This document shows, piece after piece, positions 36,936 through 48,362 of a stretch of DNA of 64,000 bases (position 1 is the stretch's first letter; the number at the start of each line of letters is the position of its first letter). The DNA lies in NCBI GenBank assembly GCA_018881555.1, contig JACAXG010000105.1:1418963-1482962 (forward strand), read 5' to 3'. A program made the translations under genes and the position numbers. Below the pieces are notes generated by a model. That model worked only from the letters and a program-made list of their open reading frames with translations. It made no database searches and had not been told where the DNA came from. This DNA comes from Amblyornis subalaris (Eukaryota; Chordata; Aves; Passeriformes; Ptilonorhynchidae).

Positions 36936-37110
36936 GGACAAAGAATCTAGTCATTCGAGATGAGGATATGAGCATGGAAACAATTGTAATCAAGAAGGAA
37001 ACAAAACTCAAAGAGGTTAATTATCTTAGGATTGTTATTCAATTGAGGTGAGTAGAAACTGATCTAATTGTTTGGAATACTGTGAGTCATGCTGAAGAAA
37101 GAATTCTTGA
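36936..37110 (+). mobile_element. Possible decayed LINE reverse transcriptase remnant
   Basis: From 36938 one frame is open for 36 codons and reads TKNLVIRDEDM, then later KLKEVNYLRIVIQ. This resembles the segment downstream of the catalytic motif in many LINE reverse transcriptases, which have a TKxxVI start and an LExVxxFKYLG motif. After one TGA the similar reading continues as VETDLIVW. The block is also bounded by a strong acceptor (CTCTTCTCAG) and a TGAG|GTGAGT donor, so it could instead be a 112-bp exon. The resemblance is by eye only. Confidence 0.3.
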
Positions 37111-37623
37111 GTTTCAGAGAGATTAGTAACAAAGGCTTCTGAAAATAATCATTGGCAGTGAGTTCTTAATGTTTTCTTTAATAATCTGGGCAACAAAATA
37201 ACACTTTGTTAATGCAATTTGCTGACAACATAAACTCAGAAGATACGAATGGTACAGAAAGAAATCAGAACTGTGTAGACACATAAATAGATAAACTGAA
37301 CAAAAAATATAAACTCATCAGATTTAATAATATAAAATGCACATAAGTGAGGCTTATATATCCCTCTCCCAAGTTCACACTTTTTACCACATCTGTGGGT
37401 CTTGGGCTAAGGCTCAGCTCACTCCCTTGTTTAGGGCTCGGAGAGAGACAAATTTTAGAAAGCTGTCAAACCACGGTGATCAAAATAATGTCTGTGCCAT
37501 TTATACCTGTTTGGGAATAAGCTTCAGACCAAGACTAGGGCTTGTGCTAGATTTCGGGGTTAGTGTTCAGAGAGACAAAGGTTAGACCTTCCCTCTCAAT
37601 CTGCTTTTAGTATGAAGTACCAC
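37111..37623. other. No recognised feature
   Basis: Unremarkable sequence leading up to the edge of the nested LTR pair. No gene or repeat recognised. Confidence 0.4.
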
Positions 37624-37662
37624 TGTATTGGTTTTGTGTGACAAGGTTTAGGTAGTGGGGAG

Positions 37663-37765
37663 TGTTGTAATAAACGGGACCGGATTTTCGGGGTGCTGCA
37701 GCCTTCCCGAAAGCGTGGCGCGTGTCCGGCAGTGCCTTGACGCGTTCGTCGGTGCGCACACACAC

Positions 37766-37804
<39 letters not shown>

Positions 37805-38187
37805 GGCGTACTTAGAGGCAAAGAATCGGAGGGGTTCTCCTCATGTGTTCCACGAAATAGGTTTGCTCCATGAATCGTCAGGGAAGGAGAGCTCAGAACA
37901 ATGGAGGGTTCAGGGTTTTATCCCAGGGGCAGTGGGGGCAGAGAGAACAACAGGGACCAATGGGTTGAGGGTCAGGGGGTGGAGAGAAGGTGGGGTAATA
38001 CAGCTTCAACCGATAGAGCTAAGCGAGCAGAGGAGCAAGGGATAGGAATAAATGGGGTGCCGAGCAAGGGAGAACAATCTAGAACAGAACCTTATGAGGG
38101 AACAAGGAGTGACAGGCTCCTCGGTCACTCCTGTGGCTGGCCCAAACACCCGCAGCGTCCCCTGCTGCAGGGTCAGCCACTGCTACA
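37663..38187 (-). mobile_element. Solo LTR, 525 bp, with 6-bp target duplication
   Basis: The element runs from TGTTGTAATAAAC to CACTGCTACA on the plus strand, so on the minus strand it is TG...CA. It is flanked by the perfect 6-bp repeat GGGGAG (37657-37662 and 38188-38193). Six-base duplications are typical of the ERVK/alpha-like class. The family is the same as the LTR at 48776-49435: both share CCTTCCCGA-AGCG, the CCGGCAGTGCCT segment, GAGAGAACA-CAGGGACCAAT-like sequence and a GGCCAGCCAC block near the promoter end. The position of the poly(A) signal is mutated here (plus strand AGGTTTGCTCC). No internal retroviral sequence remains. Confidence 0.85.
37757..37802. repeat. (CA)n microsatellite inside the LTR
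   Basis: About 23 CA units with one G substitution near 37770. It replaces the stretch that in the sister LTR reads CTCGCACATCCAACGC, so the repeat probably grew from a short CGCACA seed in the U5 region after insertion. Confidence 0.95.
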
Positions 38188-38225
38188 GGGGAGGATACAG
38201 GGGTGGCTTCTGTAAGAAGTTTCCC

Positions 38226-38686
38226 GAAGAGCTGAAATATTGAAAGTAGGGTCAGAGTAGTGGCAGAAATGTCACGTGACAGTGAAGTCACTCGGCTGAA
38301 AAAGGCTACAGCAGAAGCGGGATGGGTAGAAAAGGCTTCTAATAGCATCCAGGTTAAATGGATTATTGAGTGCACGCTGGGGAAATGGAACTAATTAGGA
38401 AGTTTCATAGTATGCTCCTAATGTCTATAATCTTATAAGCGACCGTCTCTACTTATTTTCTTTCAGCAGTGCAGATAGAAAAAATGGAGTTTGGGGAGAG
38501 AGAAAGATTTTTGAAGAGCACATTACCAGTGTGCAGAAGGGATAATTTCAGTGGTGACTGTGGAAATGTCCTGCTGACTTGTACGCTTCTGGTGTCTGGG
38601 AGTCCTGAACACACTGTTCAGCTTTGACTCCCCTTGGCTCCCACTTACACTGTCTTACAGTAGAAGTGTGTCTATACAGGAAATAA
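38226..38686. other. No recognised feature
   Basis: Sequence following the nested LTRs. It may still contain the remainder of the older LTR, but I cannot recognise it. Confidence 0.3.
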
Positions 38687-38706
38687 TAACCTAATTAATT
38701 AGGTTA
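38687..38706. repeat. 20-bp perfect palindrome
   Basis: TAACCTAATTAATTAGGTTA reads identically on both strands with no loop. Its core TAATTAATTA contains overlapping homeodomain-type TAAT sites in both orientations. It could be a binding site for a dimer or a coincidence in AT-rich DNA. Confidence 0.9.
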
Positions 38707-41700
38707 ACTAATAACTTATTAATCTTGTTAGTAATGTGCTAAATAGTGAAGAGCAGTTTAGGCTTCATAGACAGAAGAACGTACAGAATAATATTATTAT
38801 TCTACTTATTAAAGGTCACAGAATTCTTACTATTAAAAATCCAGATCAATACAAATAAATCATGTCAGCTGGCTCATAAGATTGGAGAGAAATAGAATTT
38901 GTCTCACTGCTGAAGGACCCCCTTCATCAGTTACAGATAGGTTGTGCTACCTAAATCTGTTAGCAGAGACCCTTACTCCCTCAGGTATTCCTGGCAGAAG
39001 TGGATATAGCTGAGAAACAAAGGGTATTACAGTGCCTCAGCACTGCTCAGTGTTAGAGGATCAGGAGGTGGCTCTTTGATATTGCTTACCTGTCTCCTCA
39101 GTTAACACTTCAACTGTACCCCTACCTGTATACTGTTATCACATTGTGTAGGCAATTCACCTGGCTGGGAACTTCTGTTAATATGAAAAACTAGCCCCTG
39201 GCAATTATGAATATTTTGGGAAAGCCACCACTGCTTGCCAGCTCTCAAGGTTATGTGTACCTGTAGGCAGATTTTCACCGGAACTTCATAGGCACATTGA
39301 CAAGAATAAGTGAACCACCAATTTTAATTACTTGTCCCAAAGAATTGGGATACAGGAGATTTTCAGGTGAAAATGACACATTATAATTTTCTCTCTTTTT
39401 TTGGAAATAACTGGACCACTGAACTTAAAATTACAACTAATTGCTTTAGGTTACCATCAGGCCTGGCCACATGCTTAAATATTTCAGATCTGGCAGTTGA
39501 AGAAAGCAAAACAAGTAGTGTGAATTACAGGCATCATTAAGAGTATTGCCTATAGTGAAATTGGACCGCTCATTAAACTATAGTTCTTAGCCAATTAGAC
39601 CTTTAAACATGGTGTATTATAAAAATTATAGCAATCCCCATGATAATTAAATGAGTCATCTATGATTACACCTGAGCTTAATGTCACGCTTAAGGCAAGA
39701 GGTGCACTTTGGGCTTTAAAATGTTAATTGGCCTTTAGGAAAAAAGAATTAAATTGACTTAATATGAAGGACTAGATGATACCTTGTTCCTAAGTAATAG
39801 AGTGTAGCATAATAGCAACCTTCCCTATGTGTCTCCATGACCTCCTTGGACTTCTGTAAAGAAATTTTACCTGTAGGCCTAAAAATTAATTGATTTTAAG
39901 ACTTTTTATATTAAGGAACACAATTGTTCCTTTTTTGTTGTTGTTGTTCAAGTTTTCAAGGATTTAAACATTTTATTAATACTGCTATTAATAACAGTGT
40001 TAACTTTGTTAGTGGACACTCCTCTAGACATCATCCATTATTGACTGGCATGTAAGCCTGTGGTATTTAATGTTTTAATCGTCAGTAAAACCAAGTGAAT
40101 AAAACACTGAGCTTTCAGGAAAGATCTGATACCAAGTAGTACTTGGGAGTGACATAGCTCTCCTGCATTATATGGGATGTACAGGATCAGGCTGCCTATA
40201 TTTACAATGCTTGAACAGGTTGAAGGAGCCTGAAAACACCCTTAACAAGCCTTGCAAAGCAGTTGTCAGATTAACATTGCACTCATCTGCCAATCAAAAG
40301 GTAACTGTGATGTTTCCTTTCATTCCTCCCCCTTCTGATGGTCCATGACTGCTGTGAAAGCATCACCTCAGTGTTCCATACTTACTGCCTGTGACATTCA
40401 CATATGTTACCTGCAGCTCCTTATTTCTCTTAATCTCTAGCTCCCTGTGCAGGCAGAGCTAATGCTGGGGTGTCCATGTGGCTAAAATGACCATGTTACA
40501 ATTACAGGTATCTTTACCTATGAAACCTTTCATTCTTTTTTCTGTTTGTCTGCTTATATTTTCTTTTACTCTTTGTTACTTCACCCTATGAATCACATTG
40601 AAAAAAGTCTTTGGTTTCAGCCCTGAGTGCAGATGCAAGAGCTGAAAGAATCGTGATATTTGTTAGAGATCTCTGTAACTCTAAGCAAACAAAAGAAATT
40701 AGTAAAACCAATTTACATGAGGAACTCCCCTAGGCTCTCTGCCCTGAGTGTAGGAAGATGACAAACTTCATTACTTTGCCATCGGATGCCCACTCCAGTA
40801 AAAATAAAAAGCTATTTGAGGTGCTCTATGGTATGTAACATTGCCATTAGCCAGTGATCCAGAAAGGCATGGAACTTTCACAGATTTTCAGCAGCTGTGT
40901 TTTATTCAGTCTATTAAGCATCTCTCAGCTCTTCCAGAGACAAATATGTTACTGGTAATTTCAGGTAAAAATCTGTGTTAGCTTTTTCCTCATGCGCTTA
41001 TTTGTTTCTGTCATGGCAGAAGAATGCGGTGCTTCTCTGAAGACAGCAGAATTTCCCTAAGGACTCCCTTAAGAAAGGACCTGCTGCCATGCCCCTCAGG
41101 GTCTTCTGAATGAGTCTCCTCCAAAATGCAGTCTTCTTCCTACAGAATGAGGTGGGCACAGGACAGAGTTAGTGTTTGTAGGATTAGGAACCTTCAGAAA
41201 TGTGAATAAGCTTCCCCACCTCTGGAAAAGGCTATCTAAATTTGTATTGTCTAAGGACCCAGATGAGGATGTTCATACTCAAATGACCCCAGAAAAACTT
41301 GGAATCTAGATGAAAACCCTTTGCCACAGGGAACTGAAGATTGATCCCACACCTCCCTGCTTTACTTGGGGAATTCTCTTAGACAGTGTCCTGTTTTTAA
41401 GCCCAGCTGGAGATGAAACACCAATTGCAGCCAATTGCTCAACTCCTCCTCCGGTGGGATCAGGGAGAAAATCAGAGGAAGTTAGGTACATTTGGAGTGA
41501 TGCAATAACAAAAAGACAGGATGCCTGTACAGTTGGCATTCCTGAACCGCTCACAAAGGAATCACGTTTTTAGCACCCTTTTCCCCTTCTATGCTTTTGT
41601 TGGTTTGTAACTCAAGCAGCTCTTTGGAAAAGGTTTCAGACTCACAAAGGCAGGTCACCTCAAGGGGGTGTCCTCTAGGTTTACTCCCCAGTTTAGTTTG

Positions 41701-44105
41701 AGCCAAATTTGCTTTTTACACCAATGTTGTACTATGTTTGCCCCTGCACTCAAAAAAACCAAAACGCTAGAAAGCATAGGCAAAGAGGCAGAACACTACT
41801 AAGAGAGACAGCTGACAAAAAAAACTGGTATCCACAGAACTCTGTGGACTAAGAAAGTAATAGACAGCAGCCTTCACATCACGGGTGCTTTCAGGATCAG
41901 GAATGTTAAACAAGTGGTAAACAACACAAGCATGGATAATTTAGCATGCACAGCATGAGGCGGAACCTCTGGGGAACAATAAAGTTAAACCTGAATTTGT
42001 TCTCAGCTTCTAAGATGTGCTATGAGTAGGCTTGCACAGGACTATGACTATTTTTGCCTGCAGTCTTCAGACCCTCTGTCTTATCTCTCTTAGGATCCCC
42101 TATCCTATATAATCAACAATGATCTGAAACTCTGACTGTGTAGGAGCCAAGAAAAATGTATGATGCATAACAGTGGAAGGCACAAGGTCCAAAGATCCAC
42201 TACAGCACTGATACAAGACTGTGTCATGGTACAGACATCAGCTATCACTGAGGCCATTTGGAAGTTGCTCACATTTTCTCTGTTTTCTTTGCTTAACTTT
42301 CCTTTTGTTTCCCTATTACAACCTCTTGATGGAATATAGCCAGTTAATAGATCAGCTGCCTCAGTTTCTGCCTCTTTCTTTCTTTTCTCCTGTGGATTTC
42401 TGGTCTCTGAAACCCAACAAGCTGTGCAGTACAGGCTATGGACCTTCTGTAAGCAGAATGACCCACATCTGATTCTGCTGCCTTGACAGTCACAGCTCAC
42501 AAGGCTGGACTAGTGCCAGTTAAATATAGCTTTAATGGGATCACGTTCCCCGGTGACTGAGGAGGCTTAACTGCCATATGGTCTGTTTTCCTCTAGTGCC
42601 ACAAAAGTGAATTGCCTTGCCACAAGCCACAGAAGAGGAGATCAAGAAGTAATATTAAGAAAGAGAATATTAACGTACAAGGTGTTAGGAAGTTTTATAG
42701 TTTAGCATAGGAGTCATTCATCATGAAGACTAGGTCCTAGTTGAAGAACGGCAGCGAATGAAGGGACAGAAGACATGAAGTTCACTGTCCTATAGCACAC
42801 TTCCTGTCTAATGGGGAATCCATCAGCAGGTTATTTATGTGTGTTTCTTCAGTGTTTTCAAAACTCCTAAGAACCAAACCTTTCATATAATAGAAATGAT
42901 CCAGCAGTTTTCAGAGAGCAAGCTTTGGCAATTTCCACAGGAATACCGGGGAAAATAATCCTAGCAAGACCAGGGGTGTCCTGATGAAAGTAGCTATTGA
43001 CTTTTCATCAAATCCTTGAACTGATAATTAAACCAAGTGAGATGAAGAACAAAATAAGTGGTCTTAAAATGTAATCAGTGATAAATGCAAATGTCAATAA
43101 TCTAATTAGTGCTATTCTTCCTTGAGAAGCAGCAAGTAATAAAACCGCAGAAGATTACTTCGGGCCTGCCTGCTGTATAGCAGAAACTCTATTGCAAAAT
43201 CAGTTATACATTCGTGCCTGTCCTTCCACCATCACGGCTATTCCTTCATGGGAGGCATAATTTTACCAATCCAGAGCAAACAAAGTACTGAGGCTGCTGG
43301 ACAAACAGACTGGCAAAGACCCTCACGACTTAACGCTGACGGTACAGATTTACCCTAAGACTTCACAGACACAGCCTGAGCAATTGAGGACCTTAGTTTT
43401 AGTTCTTCGTTTTTCAGAGTCAGTATCCATCCATCAGAGCTCTTTCTGGCTGATCCCCCTGAGGGAAGAACAGGCACTGCGCCAAGAGAGATGTTTTCTC
43501 TTGTTGAGACAGACACACCAACACACCACCATAGCTTAGTGATATTATCTTTGCCAAAGAAAGCACTCCCCCATCAGCCTGTTTCCACCTACATAAGCAG
43601 CTTTGCTGGCATAAGGATGTGAAACAGAGGACACGATTTGTTTAAACTCCCTATGATCGCAGTATTTAGTACAATTGAACTCTCTCAGCTTAACTTGAGG
43701 ATATTAAGCCAAAAGCATATAAGTTTTAGCCAGGATAGCAAATGTTGGCTAAGCCAGCACCCTCCCTAAGCAATTTGGTTACACTACCAAATGCCACTCG
43801 TGCATCCTTCAAATGAAGAGTGGAGATTTTCTGAATTTTATTTAGCTCTTTTAGGAAAACTGTGTGAACTGCGTGGTTAGGAAAACCCCTCTTGCTGCTG
43901 CTCCTCATGGCGTCTCCACGAGAGGGCTCTGCTGGCATGCCTACCTAGGCCCGGCGCCGTGGGATGGGGCACCTCCCGCAGGCTCCTCTGAGCCCTCGGG
44001 ACTGCCGGCTCTCCATAGGACAGTCCCTCGAAAACTGTCAGGTTGGCTGAAAAAAATGAAGTACACAAACCTCAAATATGGGAAGAAAAAAACCCCCCAA
44101 CAATA
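38707..44105. other. Long stretch without a recognised gene
   Basis: No LTR, LINE or supported exon. The part at about 39460-39760 has dense TAAT/ATTA motifs in a low-complexity-free context and might be a conserved enhancer, untested. A short (TTG)n lies near 39935-39948. A small GC-rich block at about 43865-44040 directly precedes the purine tract. Confidence 0.4.
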
Positions 44106-44555
44106 AAAACCCAGGAAAGAAAAAAAGGGAAAAGAGAAAAGAGAAAAGAAAAAGAAAAGAGAAAAAAGAGAGAAGAGAGAAGAGGGAAGAGGGAAGAGGG
44201 AAGAGGGAAGAGAGAAGAGAGAAGAGAGAAGAGAGAAGAGGGAAGAGGGAAGAGAGAAGAGAGAAGAGAGAAGAGAGAAGAGAAGAGAAGAGAAGAGAAG
44301 AGAAGAGAAGAGAAGAGAAGAGAAGAGAAGAGAAGAGAAGAGAGAAAAGAAGAAAAGAAAAGAAAAAAGAAAAGAAAAGAAAAGAAAAGAAAAGAAAAGA
44401 AAAGAAAAGAAAAGAAAAGAAAAGAAAAGAAAAGAAAAGAAAAGAAAAGAAAAGAAAAGNAAAGAAAAGAAAAGAAAAGAAAAGAAAAGAAAAGAAAAGA
44501 AAAGAAAAGAAAAGAAAAGAAAAGAAAAGAAAAGAAAAGAAAAGAAAAGAAAAGA
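44106..44555. repeat. Purine satellite tract, three repeat grammars
   Basis: About 450 bp of almost pure A/G on the plus strand. The order is an irregular GA-rich start, then a 7-bp unit G(G/A)GAAGA in homogeneous runs (about 44167-44280), then a 5-bp GAGAA unit (about 44280-44342), then a 5-bp AAAAG unit repeated about 38 times (about 44366-44554). One unresolved base lies at 44460. The tract is open in several frames on both strands because it lacks stop triplets, so the long Lys/Arg/Glu and Phe/Leu/Ser frames are not genes. Mirror symmetry makes triplex or slipped structures plausible. Confidence 0.95.
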
Positions 44556-45829
44556 GGAAAAGAAGGCAAATACAAGATTAAATGTCCACCACTTATCTAG
44601 CCAAACATGTTGGTCTTGACCCAATAAGGAGGTGTGCCTCTTTACAAAATAAGGGCCAAAGTTTGCAGTGAGAAGTCAAACTCTGCCATAGAAAAAATAA
44701 AAAACAATATGTCACAAACTGTAGTCTCCAATGACTTTGGCTTCTCATATGCCTGAGAGCATCATTAGGGTTGATCTTCACACCACGGCTGCTGTGTTTC
44801 CCTCAGCAGTGTAAATCCAGGTGAGCAGTGTCCATGTCTCTCCTCTGGGCAGTGTGGTGTTACTTCACAGGAGGATCTAAACAGTGAGATCACTTTGTTT
44901 CTTGTTTGCCCCTGTACAACTTGCCTCATACTCCCTCATAAGTGAAACGTTCCGTCTGTGTAACTGAGCGTAGGTGAAAGGAAAGCTGTGGCAAGGGCTT
45001 TCATCAATGTACTCAGCACAAAATCTTTCAGCACTGAATGAGGAGATTTCTGAAACAGAAGCCAACTCTGATGTGCACAGCATCAGGAAAGCAGAACTAG
45101 GTCACTCTCATGTCTAGATACATATTGTATGTTTCACCATAGCGAGGGGTTGGCTTTATATATTGGAAAGTTGTAGAACATTATTAGTTTTCTAAAAATA
45201 TAACTAAGTCCTACTTTTCTGTCTAATAATTACAGAGGTTTTGCATGCCTAAGGCTGAGTACATGTGAGGTTTTTTTCTATTTTTATATATATATCTGAA
45301 ATATTGCTGTACTCTGCAAACTGAGTTTTCAAGACATTCTTACAAAACAAAGGTTCAGCAGCCTGAAATTGCTGTAAGCCTGATATCAAAATAACTGTAA
45401 ACCTAATGTCACCTTTTTTCAATGTGTCTTATGCATTTGAGACCTCTAGAATTTTATTTAAGTCTCATGGACATCACTCAGGTGAAGAAAACTGTGACAT
45501 TTCTGTAGGGATCTGGAGCAATAATGAATGTAAAAGACTCAACTCTGGTTGAGCTGACTACAGTCATCTTAGTTTGTAGCCTAAGCTCTCATGTGAGCAC
45601 AGAGCCCACACACCTGCTCACACTCTGACTCACATCTGGAATGAGACAACTGATTTTCAAGGCAAGCAAACTCATGCCCGGGCTAGGTCTGCCTCACATA
45701 CTGGTTTTGCCCTGGTAGGCAGAATGGGTACATCCAGCTTGAACTCTAGCCCAGTAGGCAGAGTCAGAATGAAAGTAGCCACCAAACGTCTCTTATGCTT
45801 TAAGTGCAGAGGGGAACAAAGCTGTATGT
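44556..45829. other. No recognised gene or repeat
   Basis: Ordinary sequence between the purine tract and the possible LINE remnant, with a short TATATATATA run near 45285. No supported exon. Confidence 0.4.
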
Positions 45830-46010
45830 GCCAGTCTGTGTTGTCCTGCCTCAATGACTGCATTGTGCTACGATCTGAACTTGAAGACATAACCACCAAT
45901 TTCAGCTGGTTCAAAATGCAGAAGGCAGCTGCCTGCTGCCTCCTAGCACATGTCCAACGACGTGCAGCGTAGTGCATCACGCAGAGCACCCTGGCTCCCC
46001 AGTCATCTGT
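45830..46010 (+). mobile_element. Possible L2/CR1-like LINE ORF2 C-terminal remnant
   Basis: With one frameshift the plus strand reads FQLVQNA, then AAACCLLAHVQRRAA, a stop, and ITQSTLAP. This follows the order of a landmark near the C-terminus of many vertebrate LINE ORF2 proteins: LQxVQNAAARLL, a short gap, then HITPxLxxLHWLPV. An upstream DCIVL fits the DYCNSLL landmark. The copy is broken by the frameshift and the stop, so it is a fossil. The pattern is recognised by eye and the subfamily cannot be told. Confidence 0.45.
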
Positions 46011-48362
46011 AACCTATAGCCAGCTGAAGCCCGTGGAGTGACACATGCCTTTGTCTTTGGCAGGTTTAGAATGTTTTGCTACTTGCTCTGAGGTTAACAA
46101 TGAAGCTCATTTTGGCGTCAGTGGTAGAATGTTAGTTCTGAAAGGACTGTTATATGAACTCAAATCATGGTACAAAAGTCTCACATAAAATTGGATCAAG
46201 TCTAGAAGTCCTTTAAACCACCACCCACCTTCCCACCTACATGTGCCATTTTGGTCTCCACCACAACTACTGAGTTCACCTGATAGCCCTAATTGAACCC
46301 TGCCTTAGCTGAAATGCCTGAATCTTGGTGGCGTAGTGGTCTCAAGGAAGGACATTTGACTAACACTTCCATTAATCCTTGGTAAGCGGCCTGCAGCTCT
46401 TAATTTCCAGACCATGCTGAAACACCTTCCAGGTCATTTGGCTTCTGATGAAGGAGGCTGATGACGAAGAGCAGCATTTTGGACAAAAAAGATGTTAAAA
46501 TCTGATGTTTGGCTTTTTGAATTCTATGTTGTGTCACTCTGGATTTGATTGACTTTTAATATGTGTTTTGTCTCCAGTGCTAAGAGACACAATTTAATGA
46601 ACCGGAAAATAAAATTGTTAATTCTCAGAGTGACAGTTTAGAGATTGGAGTGCTTAGTTATTCTTGAGTCTGTGACATTTTTAAAGGTTGCACAGGATTT
46701 TCATCACATCAGTTCTGCTAAAGTCCTATCAAATCAGACACCTTACCTCTCTCCTCTCAGCAACTGTTAGGAGGAGAACAGTCATTAGAATTAAAAGACC
46801 AGGCATGAGTTTGGAAAGGTAGTGCATAAAGGATTTTTAGAAGACCTAGAATGTATTAAAATCTTGGTAGTCAGTCTGAAGCGGTGAAGTATTTTTCACT
46901 TGGCAGGTGTCATTCCAGCACCTTTGCAGCTAGAAGTGAGTCTAGCTAAGGTATCTAACAGTCCAGGTGTATGCACTGCTTACTTCTGGTGTAAGGGGAA
47001 TACATGGTATTGAGTAAACCCTATCTTGGTATCCTCAGAATTATTTTTAAAATAAAAGAGACAAGCAGAAGAAAGAAGAAATTCCAGCATCCATGGAAGT
47101 CAGGCACATTANACTTTCTTCTGAGTAAGCAGTCTATGTATCCAGGGTCAGATCCAATGCTGACTCCAATGGAAGCTCTTTGCTGCTACAAGGATGGCCC
47201 GTGGCATAGCTGTGGTTTACTTGCTCCTTATTTCTTTCCTTGAAATACTAGGCAGAAATTGCAACAATGGTCCCAAAAGCACAATATATGCCTATTCCCT
47301 TTTTGTTTCAAAATGCAATCTCCTATTCATTTTTTCAGTATTTCAAATTTGAAACAGCTTTGTACAACCAGGTAGCGAACTATTGAAAAGCCCCACTTAT
47401 TCACTACAGCAGTGTCCTCTGCTTTGAAAATAATATCATGTGGAGATTTGCCTGATCTCTGAAATTTCAAGAATAATTCTGCTATGGCTGCTGCTATAAA
47501 ATTCAGTATTGAGGATTGTTCCATTGTCTTAATGACTTGCTTTTCACATTCTTCTGTGCCTAATTAGATTCAGATCAAATGAAGTCATAAGTGCCTAGGG
47601 ATAAAGAAAAACTCTTAAAGGGTGATTGGCTCAGACAATGCAAGCCTCTAAGGGGAGTTTGAAGCAGATGCAGTGATTAATTGGTTATTTGAACTTCGTG
47701 TGATGAACTGTTCTGACAGGACAGGTATTTTCATGCTAACTGTCTGACTCCATTGCAAAAGCTGTTTGTGTAAGAAAAGTGCAGCATNGAAGAGATAACC
47801 ATTTAATGTGCACATGGGGACTATATCATCAAAATAAGTATATGGAAGCTGTGCTCAATATTTAATAAAGAGATGTAATAATTAGTGTGGAGAGGCTAAG
47901 AGCATATTTCTAAGGTCTAGGGTATGCTGAATAATTGCCCCCAAAGCGGTAGTGATAGTAATGGTATGCCAAGTCATAAATATTTTGCTGAAATAAACTG
48001 ACATCAGTAATTAAGAGGTAACTGTTGGAAAATTTGGTATTGTATTATGGTGGAGTCTTAGCTAATATGCACTGAACCAGCAGAGCAATGGCTGGGAGCA
48101 AATGCAAGATCCATCATTGAGAAGCCATGCCCTAACTTGGTACCTGTTGCTTCCAATTCTTCATGGGAATGACAGTGTTAGGATAACCTTCTGTAATGTC
48201 AGTCTGACCCTGTTCTGCTCTGATTAGCCAGTGTTGAAAAGAAACTTCATACCCTACAGGTTCCAATGGTCTTACAATGCAAACCCTTAAGTTCTGTTTC
48301 ATTACTAATTTGGGAGCAAAACACCTTCAGCAAGAGAAGGTATTTCACAACTGTGGCTAAGG
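46011..48362. other. No recognised gene or repeat
   Basis: AT-rich DNA with unresolved bases at 47112 and 47788. No LTR edges, LINE landmarks or supported exons found. Confidence 0.4.

Larger units (their letters stand above)
37624..38225 (+). mobile_element. Older LTR edge, interrupted by a younger LTR
   Basis: The two flanks of the inner LTR join into one sequence if that insertion and one copy of its duplication are removed. The left flank starts TGTATTGGTTTTGTGTGACA, which I recall as the start of an avian ERV LTR family. The right flank, CAGGGGTGGCTTCTGTAAGA, continues it. Only about 70 bp of this older element is recognisable. Its 3' edge could not be found, so it is truncated or too diverged beyond about 38225. 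The family recollection is unverified. Confidence 0.5.

Noticed and set aside
37596..38045. Frames with His-Thr or Cys-Val dipeptide runs
   Set aside because: They read through the (CA)n tract and the LTR. The dipeptide runs are the microsatellite translated.
43941..44624. Frames of 167-227 codons on both strands in the purine tract
   Set aside because: They are translations of AAAAG, GAGAA and GGGAAGA repeats, which contain no stop triplets, so the frames are open in several phases with pure Lys/Arg/Glu or Phe/Leu/Ser composition.
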